The translations under genes were made by a program, and so were the position numbers. The notes below the pieces were generated by a model, which saw nothing but the letters and a program-made list of their open reading frames with translations, did no database searches and had not been told where the DNA came from. Shown here piece by piece: positions 52,831 to 64,000 of a stretch of 64,000 nt of DNA (positions are counted from its first letter, which is position 1; the number at the start of each line of letters is the position of its first letter). Location: the NCBI RefSeq assembly GCF_001514495.1, contig NZ_BCNM01000004.1, positions 1 through 64,000 of the forward strand, given 5' to 3'. The stretch is from Paenibacillus pabuli NBRC 13638 (GTDB lineage Bacteria > Bacillota > Bacilli > Paenibacillales > Paenibacillaceae).

Positions 52831-54231
52831 TTATGATGTGCTGACAATGGAACGAAGAGCATCGACAAGTCGGTCCAAATCCGCCTGGGCATGCGTTTCC
52901 GTGACGCAGTAGAGTGCGCATTGACCCCACGCTGGATAAGATAAAGATAAATCCTTACCTCCGAAAATCCCTGCCTCCATTAATCTCTGGTTGATCTTCT
53001 CAACGGTTAGACCTGTATCATTAAAATCAATAACAAATTCTTTGAAAAAGTTGCCACTTCCAAAGCGAAGAGACACCCCTGGAATTCGTGATATCTGCTT
53101 CGCAGCGTAATGAGATTTCTGGATAATCGTGCTACCAACCTCTTGCATCCCGACAGGACCGAGGAGGGCCAGATATACTCCTGCCGTAATGCCCCATAAA
53201 GCCGTCTGAGTCCCTACCGATTCCTTGCCTTTCTCCCGAAGAGCGAATGATGTACGTTCATAGGCAACATCTCCGAAGCCGTATTCGCCTTCCGCCTCGG
53301 TTGGCACGATGCCAAATAGTCGAGAAGGGTATTCCATGACATACTTTTCCTCATCACGTGTTGCGATGAAGCCAGCCTGCCCACCGCCAAAGTTCATATG
53401 CATACCCAGCGGCTGTAAATCTCCGCAAATGATATCCGCCCCGTAACGGCCTGGAGGCTCCAGAACTCCAAGTGATATGGGGTCAACACCTACAATAGAA
53501 ACAGCGTTTACCTTATGAGCCAGCTCAGATATCTCAGCTCCCTGATCCTCAATGATTCCAAGGTAACCGGGATTTTCAAAATAAATCGCCGCGATATCGT
53601 CATTTAATTTGCTGCGTAGATCATTTAGATCCATTCGTCCTGTCACCTGATCGATGTCAACATACTGGAGATCCATGACCGGGGTGCAGTAATTACGAAT
53701 AATTGCCGCCTTATCCGGATCTACAGAACGTGGGAGCAGCACGATTTTTCGCCCTGTAATACGTCCCGCCATGCGGATCGCGGTGGAAGCCGCCTGAGCC
53801 CAGTCAAAGGTTGGTACATTCACGACATCCATGTCCACGAGCTCGGCAAGCAAGCTCTGATACTCGAATAGGGCCTGGAATCGACCATGGTCTTCATAAG
53901 GTTCTCCGGCATAGGCCGTCACGAATTCAGAACGCTGATTAATCTCGTCGCATACGGCTGGGATGAAATGCTGCCAGCATCCTGCACCCAGAAAATTAAG
54001 ATAATCAGCACTGTGCTTGTTCTTCGCCAGCAGTCCATCAATATGTCGGCGCAATTCGTATTCGTTCATGGCTGGCGGTAGGTACATCTCCCGCTGCAGC
54101 TTCAGGCTGTCAGGAATTGCATCATGGAGTTGCTCCATAGATGTTAAACCAATTTCTTTCAGCATCGCGTCCCGGACCTCCGGAACGGTATTTGGAATAT
54201 AGGGATGGGCAGATGTTCTGTTGTCAGCCAC
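52831..54231 (-). CDS. Divergent GcvPA-like protein
   Basis: The 466-residue protein is a homologue of glycine dehydrogenase subunit 1: 'YIPNTVPEVRDAMLKEIGLTSMEQLHDAIPDSLK', 'LNFLGAGCWQHFIPAVCDEI', 'SEFVTAYAGEPYEDHGRFQALFEYQSLLAELVDMDV'. Canonical GcvPA has a DGGTALAEA-type motif and a late REQHIRREKATSNIC-type motif. Here these read DWAQAASTA and ALREKGKESVGTQTA. The GTG start has GGAGGCG upstream. It precedes the GcvPB-like gene and presumably forms an alpha-beta complex with it. Annotation as plain glycine decarboxylase would be misleading. Confidence 0.75.
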   Translation of the reverse strand: MADNRTSAHPYIPNTVPEVRDAMLKEIGLTSMEQLHDAIPDSLKLQREMYLPPAMNEYELRRHIDGLLAKNKHSADYLNFLGAGCWQHFIPAVCDEINQRSEFVTAYAGEPYEDHGRFQALFEYQSLLAELVDMDVVNVPTFDWAQAASTAIRMAGRITGRKIVLLPRSVDPDKAAIIRNYCTPVMDLQYVDIDQVTGRMDLNDLRSKLNDDIAAIYFENPGYLGIIEDQGAEISELAHKVNAVSIVGVDPISLGVLEPPGRYGADIICGDLQPLGMHMNFGGGQAGFIATRDEEKYVMEYPSRLFGIVPTEAEGEYGFGDVAYERTSFALREKGKESVGTQTALWGITAGVYLALLGPVGMQEVGSTIIQKSHYAAKQISRIPGVSLRFGSGNFFKEFVIDFNDTGLTVEKINQRLMEAGIFGGKDLSLSYPAWGQCALYCVTETHAQADLDRLVDALRSIVSTS

Positions 54232-54280
54232 AATTAACGCCTCCGTTCATATGTTGGGAAAATAATCTTTCTTATCCGCC

Positions 54281-58199
<3,919 letters not shown>

Positions 58200-58212
58200 C
58201 TATCTGTGTGTC

Positions 58213-59025
58213 CTATCCTTTAATACCTGTCGTGGCAATTCCGCCGACAATGTACCGCTGGGCGAAGAAAAAAATCGCAAGCGGCGGAATCGAAATTAAG
58301 CAGGTGATGGCCATGATGGATTGCATATCAACACCGTACATGCCCTTAAATTGAGATAGGCCAAGCGTCAACGTATATTTTGTCTGATCATTCAGGAAAA
58401 TGAGCGGTCCCAGATAATCATTCCAACAACTCATGAACTGGAATACGGAAACCAGAATCAGCGAAGGTCCCATTAGCGGCACAATGATTCGAAGCAGAAC
58501 CGTCATTTTACTAGCGCCGTCAATCGTCGCTGCTTCATCCAGCTCACGGGGCAGGGTCATAATGAACTGCCGTAACAAAAAGATATAATAGGCAGAGCCA
58601 AACCACGACGGAATAATCAGAGGTTTAAGAGTGTTGATCCATCCCAGATAGTTGAATTCCATATACTGCGGAATCATGGTTACTTCCCACGGGATCATCA
58701 TGGTCGCCAGAACGACAAGAAATAGGAAATCACGCCCTTTAAACTGAAATCTGGCGAAGCCGTAAGCGACGAGCGTACAGGATATCAGCTGGCCTATGGT
58801 AGATAAAACCGTAACGAGCAGTGTGTTTTTTAAAAATAAATTAAAGGGCTGGATGTTCCATGCCTCTGCGAAGTTACTGAATTTCCAGTCGGACGGAATC
58901 CATTTGGGAGGAAACAGATAAAGCTCCTGCGGTGATTTCAGTGCCGTGGTCACCGCCCAGAAGAGTGGGGCGATGAACAGCAGTGAGAAAACGATCAGCA
59001 ACACGTAAGCAAATACTTTTTTCAT
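58213..59025 (-). CDS. Sugar ABC transporter permease (MalG type)
   Basis: The 270-residue permease has six membrane spans and the EAA loop 'ELDEAATIDGASKMTVLLRIIVPLMGPS'. Its ATG overlaps the preceding permease stop. It ends 'GGIATTGIKG', as expected for the family. With the MalF-type protein it imports the beta-galactoside-type oligosaccharide hydrolysed by the LacZ encoded next. Confidence 0.9.
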   Translation of the reverse strand: MKKVFAYVLLIVFSLLFIAPLFWAVTTALKSPQELYLFPPKWIPSDWKFSNFAEAWNIQPFNLFLKNTLLVTVLSTIGQLISCTLVAYGFARFQFKGRDFLFLVVLATMMIPWEVTMIPQYMEFNYLGWINTLKPLIIPSWFGSAYYIFLLRQFIMTLPRELDEAATIDGASKMTVLLRIIVPLMGPSLILVSVFQFMSCWNDYLGPLIFLNDQTKYTLTLGLSQFKGMYGVDMQSIMAITCLISIPPLAIFFFAQRYIVGGIATTGIKG

Positions 59026-60011
59026 CAGGCCCGCCCCCTTTTACTGGTTTTAAGCTTCTTCTGCGGATTCTTTTTCATCTCACCTTCATAGAACACCCAG
59101 GCTTCCGAAGATTTGAATACCAGAAACGTCAAGGTAAGCACGATCAGAAACATAAACCAGGCGTTGGCGGCAGAGTAACCCATTTTTAAATATTTGAAAG
59201 CGTTCTCATACATATACATCGCATAGAAATAGGTTGATTTCATTGGCCCGCCTCCCGTAAGTAGCAGGGCAAGAGTTAACTGCTGGAATGCTGCAATAAT
59301 CGATGTGATGAGGTTGAACAGAATGGTTGGTGTAATCATCGGAATGGTTACACTCAAGAACTTTCGGATTCTACCTGCTCCGTCGATTGAAGCGGATTCG
59401 TACAGGTCCTTGGGAATTCCTTTAAGTCCAGCCAGGAAAATAAGCATCATGGACCCCTGTCCCCAGAGGCTGGCAACGACCATCGCAACAAGCGACCAGT
59501 TCGTATCATTCAGCCAATCGGGCCCCTGGATGCCAAGGACAGACAAGAAATAGTTCAGAATTCCATAGTCTCCGCTGTATACCCAGGACCAGATCATAGC
59601 AAGCGCCACACCTGAGATGACAGAGGGGAGATAAAATGCCGTACGGAAAATGGCGCTTCCTCTAACCCTTTGGTTTAGCAGCATCGCAAGTCCGAGTGCG
59701 ACTATAATATTAAGGGGAACGAAGAGGGCTGCAAATTTCAGTGTTACAAATAAAGATTTCCAAAAAAGCGGATCATTCGAAAACATCTCCACGTAGTTGT
59801 CTAGCCCGATAAAAGTTACCTTACCGACGATTGGCCAATCAAAAAATGAAATGACCAGTGAGAACAGCAGGGGACCTAAAGTGAAAACAACAAATCCAAA
59901 TATCCATGGGAAGATAAAGAGGTAGGGCGCAAGCCCACCCCATTTGCGTTTTTTCAAGGCCTTAAGGGTAGCTGTCGGTTCCGATGTATTCTGCAGGTAG
60001 GTCTGAGCCAT
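59025..60011 (-). CDS. Sugar ABC transporter permease (MalF type)
   Basis: The 328-residue permease has six membrane spans, an N-terminal basic segment (LKALKKRKWGG) and EAA loop 'YESASIDGAGRIRKFLSVTIPMITPT'. It ends with a basic tail 'KKNPQKKLKTSKRGRA' that is longer than in the two other importers here. It lies between the binding protein and MalG-type genes. No ATPase gene is present in the cluster. Confidence 0.9.
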   Translation of the reverse strand: MAQTYLQNTSEPTATLKALKKRKWGGLAPYLFIFPWIFGFVVFTLGPLLFSLVISFFDWPIVGKVTFIGLDNYVEMFSNDPLFWKSLFVTLKFAALFVPLNIIVALGLAMLLNQRVRGSAIFRTAFYLPSVISGVALAMIWSWVYSGDYGILNYFLSVLGIQGPDWLNDTNWSLVAMVVASLWGQGSMMLIFLAGLKGIPKDLYESASIDGAGRIRKFLSVTIPMITPTILFNLITSIIAAFQQLTLALLLTGGGPMKSTYFYAMYMYENAFKYLKMGYSAANAWFMFLIVLTLTFLVFKSSEAWVFYEGEMKKNPQKKLKTSKRGRA

Positions 60012-60035
60012 CTCCTAACCTTCTTTCTACAAGTG

Positions 60036-61298
60036 TTATTTCAAATATCGCTCGCTGTCCTTAACCGCCTGATTCAGTGCTTCTTGGGCATTGCTGCCGT
60101 GCATGACTGCTTCCACCGCAGCCGACAGCTGTCGGTTCACTTCATTCCACTTCGGATTGAGTAGAAATGCAGGTGTATTGTCCGAACGCTCAAGCATGGT
60201 GTAATAAGGCTTGTAGAGTGGGTCCTGATCCTTCTTGAGTTCGTTTACAACACTTTGTCGTACTGGCAGGTCAGCAACACGCATTTTGATCGATTCATTA
60301 GAGACATAAAATTTAACGAATTCCCATGCCAGGTCTTTGTGCTTGGAGTCTTTAGCAATAGACAGGGCGGATTCTGCCAGTACACCTTTAACCGGTTTGC
60401 CTGGGAAAGCTGGAATTTCGACCGTACCTACATCAACTCCCGCTTGTTTGAATGATTCGAGCGGCCAGATTCCGCTTTCCCACATGGCGATCTTACCGCC
60501 TTTAAAAATATCATCACCGCTTTGCTGGCCCTTACCACCTGTAAGTACGGCGGTACCGTTCTTCACCATATCACCAAACATTTGGATAGCTTCAGCGGTT
60601 TCTTTACTGTTCATGTAGCCTTCGATGGTTTTACCATCCGGGGAAATAAAGGAGCCGCCATTACTCCAGACAAAGCCCTGTAAGTCATACGTGTCATTCT
60701 CGGCACGAGCACCGAAGCCGTACTGCTTCTTGGAATTGTCCGTCAGCTTCTTAGCGATATCCTGGAATTCACTCCATTCCCATCCGTCTTTAGGATAAGG
60801 TACACCGGAAGCATCAAAGAGCTTCTTGTTATAATAGACGACACGAGTCGTGAACCCAGCCGGAATGCCATATAGCTTATCGTCGATTTTCCCATAGTTG
60901 AACAATCCTTTGTAAAAATCATCTATCTTCAGGTCTTGATCTTTTTCTGCGAAGCTATCCAGTGGTTCAAGAGATTGATGGTAGGTAGGGAAGTCCCACA
61001 TGTACATGACGTCTGGCGGGTTACCCGCTCCGAACCCTGCGGCAAGCTTCTGGTCAAATCCGTCCGCATAGGCCTCAACCTGCACCTTTGTACCGGGATG
61101 TTCTGCTTCAAACTTTTTGGCGATATCCTGCTCAATTTTGAGCGCGTCCCCCGTGTCCCAGGTTGCAAAACGAAGCGTCTTCGTCTGATCCGAACTGCCG
61201 TTCTCCGGATTGGCTGTTCCAGCGTTACCGCTGCATGCAGACAGTATAGATACCATCAGCGTCGTTGCAAGGACAATGAGTGAAGTTCTCTTTTTCAT
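60036..61298 (-). CDS. Extracellular sugar-binding lipoprotein (CUT1)
   Basis: The 420-residue binding protein has lipobox LSAC (Cys22), then 'TLRFATWDTGDALKIEQDIAKKFEAEHPGTKVQVEAYADG', 'GFGAGNPPDVMYMWDFPTYH' and late 'ALSIAKDSKHKDLAWEFVKFYVSNESIKMRVADLPVRQS'. It probably binds a beta-galactoside or galacto-oligosaccharide, judging from lacZ in the operon. It is the first structural gene, downstream of the two-component genes and a long inverted repeat, and the likely main target of the AraC-type response regulator. Confidence 0.9.
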   Translation of the reverse strand: MKKRTSLIVLATTLMVSILSACSGNAGTANPENGSSDQTKTLRFATWDTGDALKIEQDIAKKFEAEHPGTKVQVEAYADGFDQKLAAGFGAGNPPDVMYMWDFPTYHQSLEPLDSFAEKDQDLKIDDFYKGLFNYGKIDDKLYGIPAGFTTRVVYYNKKLFDASGVPYPKDGWEWSEFQDIAKKLTDNSKKQYGFGARAENDTYDLQGFVWSNGGSFISPDGKTIEGYMNSKETAEAIQMFGDMVKNGTAVLTGGKGQQSGDDIFKGGKIAMWESGIWPLESFKQAGVDVGTVEIPAFPGKPVKGVLAESALSIAKDSKHKDLAWEFVKFYVSNESIKMRVADLPVRQSVVNELKKDQDPLYKPYYTMLERSDNTPAFLLNPKWNEVNRQLSAAVEAVMHGSNAQEALNQAVKDSERYLK

Positions 61299-61331
61299 AT
61301 TGTCAGCTCCCTGTCAGTGAGGTTTATAATA

Positions 61332-61371
61332 ATTGAACCGCTTTCATCGTAACTCGAATGAAAGCGGTTCA
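61332..61371 (-). promoter_or_regulatory. Long inverted repeat upstream of the binding-protein gene
   Basis: TTGAACCGCTTTCAT and ATGAAAGCGGTTCAA form a perfect 15-bp inverted repeat, 35-75 bp before the binding-protein ATG. It could be a terminator after the response-regulator gene, but no T run follows on the minus strand. The arms contain AAAGCGGTT, similar to catabolite-responsive or LacI-type half sites. An ATTCGAA / TTCGAAT pair lies just upstream (about 61384-61415). Confidence 0.5.
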
Positions 61372-61427
61372 AAACGTGTATCTATTCGAATGTTGTTGTG
61401 ATTTTGTTCGAATTATTGAAACAGGTG

Positions 61428-62612
61428 TCAATCTGTTCGGGACCTGTCGTCTTTTTGTTGGGCACGGTAATGGCTCGGTGTCTGGCCCGTACAGCGTTTG
61501 AACCATTTGCTAAAATATTTGCTATCGCCAAGTCCTGTCCGCTCCGCAATTTCCTGCATGGTTAGATTTGTATCCCGCAGTAAGCCATAAGCAAGGCGCA
61601 GTTTCCGTTTATATTTGAAGGCAATGAAACTATCACCGACAGCCTTCTTAAAGAGAATGGAGAAATGACTGCGGCTGAGCCCAACCTCTTCCGCCAGTTC
61701 GCTGGCTGACCAGTCAGCTGCGGGATTAGCATATAGTAGATTCACGGCTTTCCAGATCGAATCTGGCCAATGATTTACGGATATCCCATACAGTTTCTCT
61801 AGCTCAGCTTCTTTATGAAGGTTTTGGAACACCTGCTTCAGATCATCGCTGTGGAGCAAGGATTCTTTACGAGTCCACTTCAACTGACTGCATTTGCTCT
61901 TACTCTCTACCAGAAGGCTGTCTGCAGACCCTCGCAGCGTATCAGGAACGATCCAATAGTAGTATTCTTCTCCATAAGGAATGATCGTACCCTCGCGCAT
62001 GCTGCGGTCATTCTTCTCAGCTTCTTGTCGCAGCTCGGTCCAAGATGCTCCGCATTCTGCCGTTCGAATCAGATATATTAACAGCGGCTGTCCATTAACA
62101 TGCGATTGACCGCCATGCAGCTTCTCCAGCTCCTCTGGAAATTTACAGCTATGTCCGTTCAGCCATGCAAAGAGCAGTGTTTCCATACGTTCTTCATCTT
62201 TTGGAGAGGGGGGAGCGGAGACAGACAGTTCCTGCTGGAACTTCTTTAACATCTCTTCAAGTTCTTCGTCCTCAAAAGCGGTTTTCAAAAGATATCCGGA
62301 TGCCCCAAGTTGAATTCCCTGCTGTGCGTATTCAAAATCTCGGTGGCAACTGAGCAGAATTATTTTGGTCTTCGCCGCCATCTCCTTTATCTTGCGAGAC
62401 AGCTCGATGCCATCCATCTCTGGCATTACAATATCTGTTATTACAATTTCAGGCCGATGCTCCAGAAAGGCTTCCCAGGCTTTTTGTCCATTGGGCGCGT
62501 CAGCTATAACTTCCATTCCAAAGTTCTCCCAAGCTACGGTCGAACGTAGGCCTTTCCGTACAATGCTCTCATCATCTGCAATCAGCACCTTAATTCTCTT
62601 TGCTGTATCCAT
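61428..62612 (-). CDS. Response regulator with AraC-type DNA-binding domain (YesN-like)
   Basis: The 394-residue protein has a receiver domain (residues 7-125) with acidic pocket DDE, phospho-acceptor Asp60 in 'IVITDIVMPEMDG' and Lys in 'YLLKTAF'. A middle region of about 160 residues leads to two AraC-type helix-turn-helices ('WSASELAEEVGLSRSHFSILFKKAVG', 'TMQEIAERTGLGDSKYFSKWFKRCTGQTPSHYR'). The ATG at 62612 with GGAGGAG is used; the gene overlaps the kinase 3' end by 23 bases. It is likely to activate the downstream importer-lacZ cluster when the kinase senses extracellular sugar. Confidence 0.92.
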   Translation of the reverse strand: MDTAKRIKVLIADDESIVRKGLRSTVAWENFGMEVIADAPNGQKAWEAFLEHRPEIVITDIVMPEMDGIELSRKIKEMAAKTKIILLSCHRDFEYAQQGIQLGASGYLLKTAFEDEELEEMLKKFQQELSVSAPPSPKDEERMETLLFAWLNGHSCKFPEELEKLHGGQSHVNGQPLLIYLIRTAECGASWTELRQEAEKNDRSMREGTIIPYGEEYYYWIVPDTLRGSADSLLVESKSKCSQLKWTRKESLLHSDDLKQVFQNLHKEAELEKLYGISVNHWPDSIWKAVNLLYANPAADWSASELAEEVGLSRSHFSILFKKAVGDSFIAFKYKRKLRLAYGLLRDTNLTMQEIAERTGLGDSKYFSKWFKRCTGQTPSHYRAQQKDDRSRTD

Positions 62613-64000
62613 CCGGACGCTCCTCCTCTTTGGGCCAATGAATGACAATCGCTGTACCTTCACCCTTAGTCGAATGTACTGTAAGTCCGTACTGCGAGCC
62701 GAAATGCAGTTTGAATTTCTGGTCTGCGTTCTGGACGCCTAATCCTCCGCGACCACGACGTTTCGGATCTGGAACAAGCAAACGCTCCCGTTTTTCTTCC
62801 GTCATACCTGCTCCATTATCCCTGAGAATCAGCAGAAGCTCATTCCTTTCTATTACGGTGACATCCAGCTTAATTACACCTATTCCATCCGTGAAACCGT
62901 GGAAAAATATATTTTCAAACAGTGGCTGCAGAGTCATACGTGGGATCAGATACTGCTTCAGTGAGTCCTCACAATTCAGCTCATAGCTGAACACATTTCC
63001 ATACCTGATCTCCTGAATTTTCAGGAAATGCTCAATCATGCGTAGTTCTCTGCCCACCGTGATCAGTTCCTGCGATATATCCAGATTTCCTTCCAGCACC
63101 ATCGTTAAATGATATAACATCTGACGGATATCATCAGCCCCTTCCAGACGGGCCTTCCACTGAATGGAGTTCAACGTATTGAACAGCAGGTGGGGGTTAA
63201 TCTGATAATGGAAAGCCTTCAGTTCCGCTTCCTTCTTGAGTCTTTCGCTCTGTTCCACTTCTTGTACAAGCGATTGGACGCCACTTACCATCCGGTTAAA
63301 ACTCATATCAAGGCTACCTAGCTCATCTCTACCTTCGATTGGCATCCGTGTATCCAGCTTACCGAAGCTGACCTTCTGCATCGAATCCTTTAGCGTACGA
63401 ATACGTGCTGTAAACCTCGATGAGAACAGATAGGCGAGTCCAAAGGCAAGCACACATGAAATAATGGCCACGACAATGGTATTCGACCGAATAATGCCCG
63501 AGGACAGGTAGAAGGCTTTGGCAGGTAATCTCGCTTCTATGGTCCACTGGTTCACGGCAAGCGTCCGAATCCATGTAATATCACTATCCTTCTTCGTAAA
63601 AGTGGATGCGCTTTCATATACAATTCTTCCGTCCGAAGCTTTAATGGTCAGATGCGACTTCGTATCTGTCTCAAACAGCTTGAACATATGGAGCAGTTCC
63701 TGCGCATTCTCCTCTATGAGTATGGTGCTGCCGTTTTGCGTTCCGTTGGAATTATGAATCGGCACAGCGAGCCCAAGGACGGGAAGATTCGAATCGCCTG
63801 AGCTGCTCATTGCGTGATTTTGCATATAAAAGCCAAGCCAGTATATTCCTTTATAAGAAGCGGGTTTTGTCTTCCATTCTGGAATATTTTTCAGCTTATC
63901 AACATTCAAATTGTTCTCTCCATAATAATAACCAGAGGGAGTAATGATATAGATTCCTGCGGTTAGATCCGTCCGGAGCGATTTGAGTAGGGCTTCAAAG
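62590..64000 (-). CDS. Sensor histidine kinase, YesM family (5' end outside window)
   Basis: The frame stays open to the right edge (reading FEALLKSLRTDLTAGIYIITPSGYYYGENN before the first internal start), so the N-terminus is missing. The visible 470 residues hold the end of an extracytoplasmic Cache-like sensor domain, a membrane helix ('TIVVAIISCVLAFGLAYLF') and a HAMP domain. The LytS/YesM-type kinase core follows with 'AFHYQINPHLLFNTLNSIQ' (phospho-His), and ATP-binding motifs in 'ILRDNGAGM' and 'GRGGLGVQNADQKFKLHFG'. It is paired with the overlapping AraC-type regulator. Confidence 0.9.
   Translation of the reverse strand, partial: FEALLKSLRTDLTAGIYIITPSGYYYGENNLNVDKLKNIPEWKTKPASYKGIYWLGFYMQNHAMSSSGDSNLPVLGLAVPIHNSNGTQNGSTILIEENAQELLHMFKLFETDTKSHLTIKASDGRIVYESASTFTKKDSDITWIRTLAVNQWTIEARLPAKAFYLSSGIIRSNTIVVAIISCVLAFGLAYLFSSRFTARIRTLKDSMQKVSFGKLDTRMPIEGRDELGSLDMSFNRMVSGVQSLVQEVEQSERLKKEAELKAFHYQINPHLLFNTLNSIQWKARLEGADDIRQMLYHLTMVLEGNLDISQELITVGRELRMIEHFLKIQEIRYGNVFSYELNCEDSLKQYLIPRMTLQPLFENIFFHGFTDGIGVIKLDVTVIERNELLLILRDNGAGMTEEKRERLLVPDPKRRGRGGLGVQNADQKFKLHFGSQYGLTVHSTKGEGTAIVIHWPKEEERPDGYSKEN

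Overview
The window looks like a chromosomal segment of a Paenibacillus-type member of the Bacillota. Ribosome binding sites are strong and GGAGG-like, with several TTG/GTG starts. The gene families are typical of that group: a cydABDC operon, GlpP-controlled glycerol genes, CUT1 sugar importers that lack their own ATPase, a YesM/AraC-type two-component system, and LrgAB with a LysR regulator. No rRNA, tRNA, CRISPR array or complete insertion sequence was seen. The assignment is by gene content only.

Layout. (1) 1-4.1 kb: the 5' part of a secreted collar/Ig-like repeat protein running off the left edge, then trhO, a SufR-like regulator, and a truncated Rpn-nuclease remnant. (2) 4.4-10 kb: a three-gene amino-acid-type ABC importer, and a winged-helix regulator with an MFS exporter. 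(3) 10-14.8 kb: a GC-rich non-genic island and a leftward, translationally coupled glycosylation cluster. (4) 15-21.5 kb: cydA-cydB-cydD-cydC behind two FNR/CRP-like palindromes. (5) 21.6-26.4 kb: a LacI regulator divergent from a CUT1 sugar importer, with a clear operator. (6) 26.4-35 kb: a WecA/TagO-type transferase, a YtrA/YtrB-like ABC set, a LolD/FtsX-type ABC pair, an unknown protein, and an ArsR regulator divergent from a SnoaL-like protein. (7) 35-40 kb: a leftward sugar importer with an FGGY (gluconate-type) kinase. (8) 40-46.9 kb: an IS605-like remnant carrying a predicted omega-RNA, a structured leader before a RibA-like gene, then glpP-glpK-glpD and an oxidoreductase. (9) 47-51.1 kb: HxlR/DoxX, an AbrB-like regulator, and LrgAB divergent from LysR. 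(10) 51.2-64 kb: a long leftward carbohydrate cluster reading histidine kinase (cut by the right edge), AraC-type response regulator, binding protein, two permeases, LacZ, SDR, GcvPA-like, GcvPB-like.

The most unusual signals are these. Two copies of what looks like one structured RNA (40.43-40.54 kb and 49.94-50.06 kb) have compensating base changes and sit about 100 nt before different genes. A pair of glycine-decarboxylase-like PLP proteins, changed at conserved motifs, lies inside a beta-galactoside locus with no gcvT or gcvH. A tnpB-less IS605-type element still carries omega-RNA-like hairpins. Two FNR/CRP-like boxes sit exactly 40 bp apart in front of cydA.
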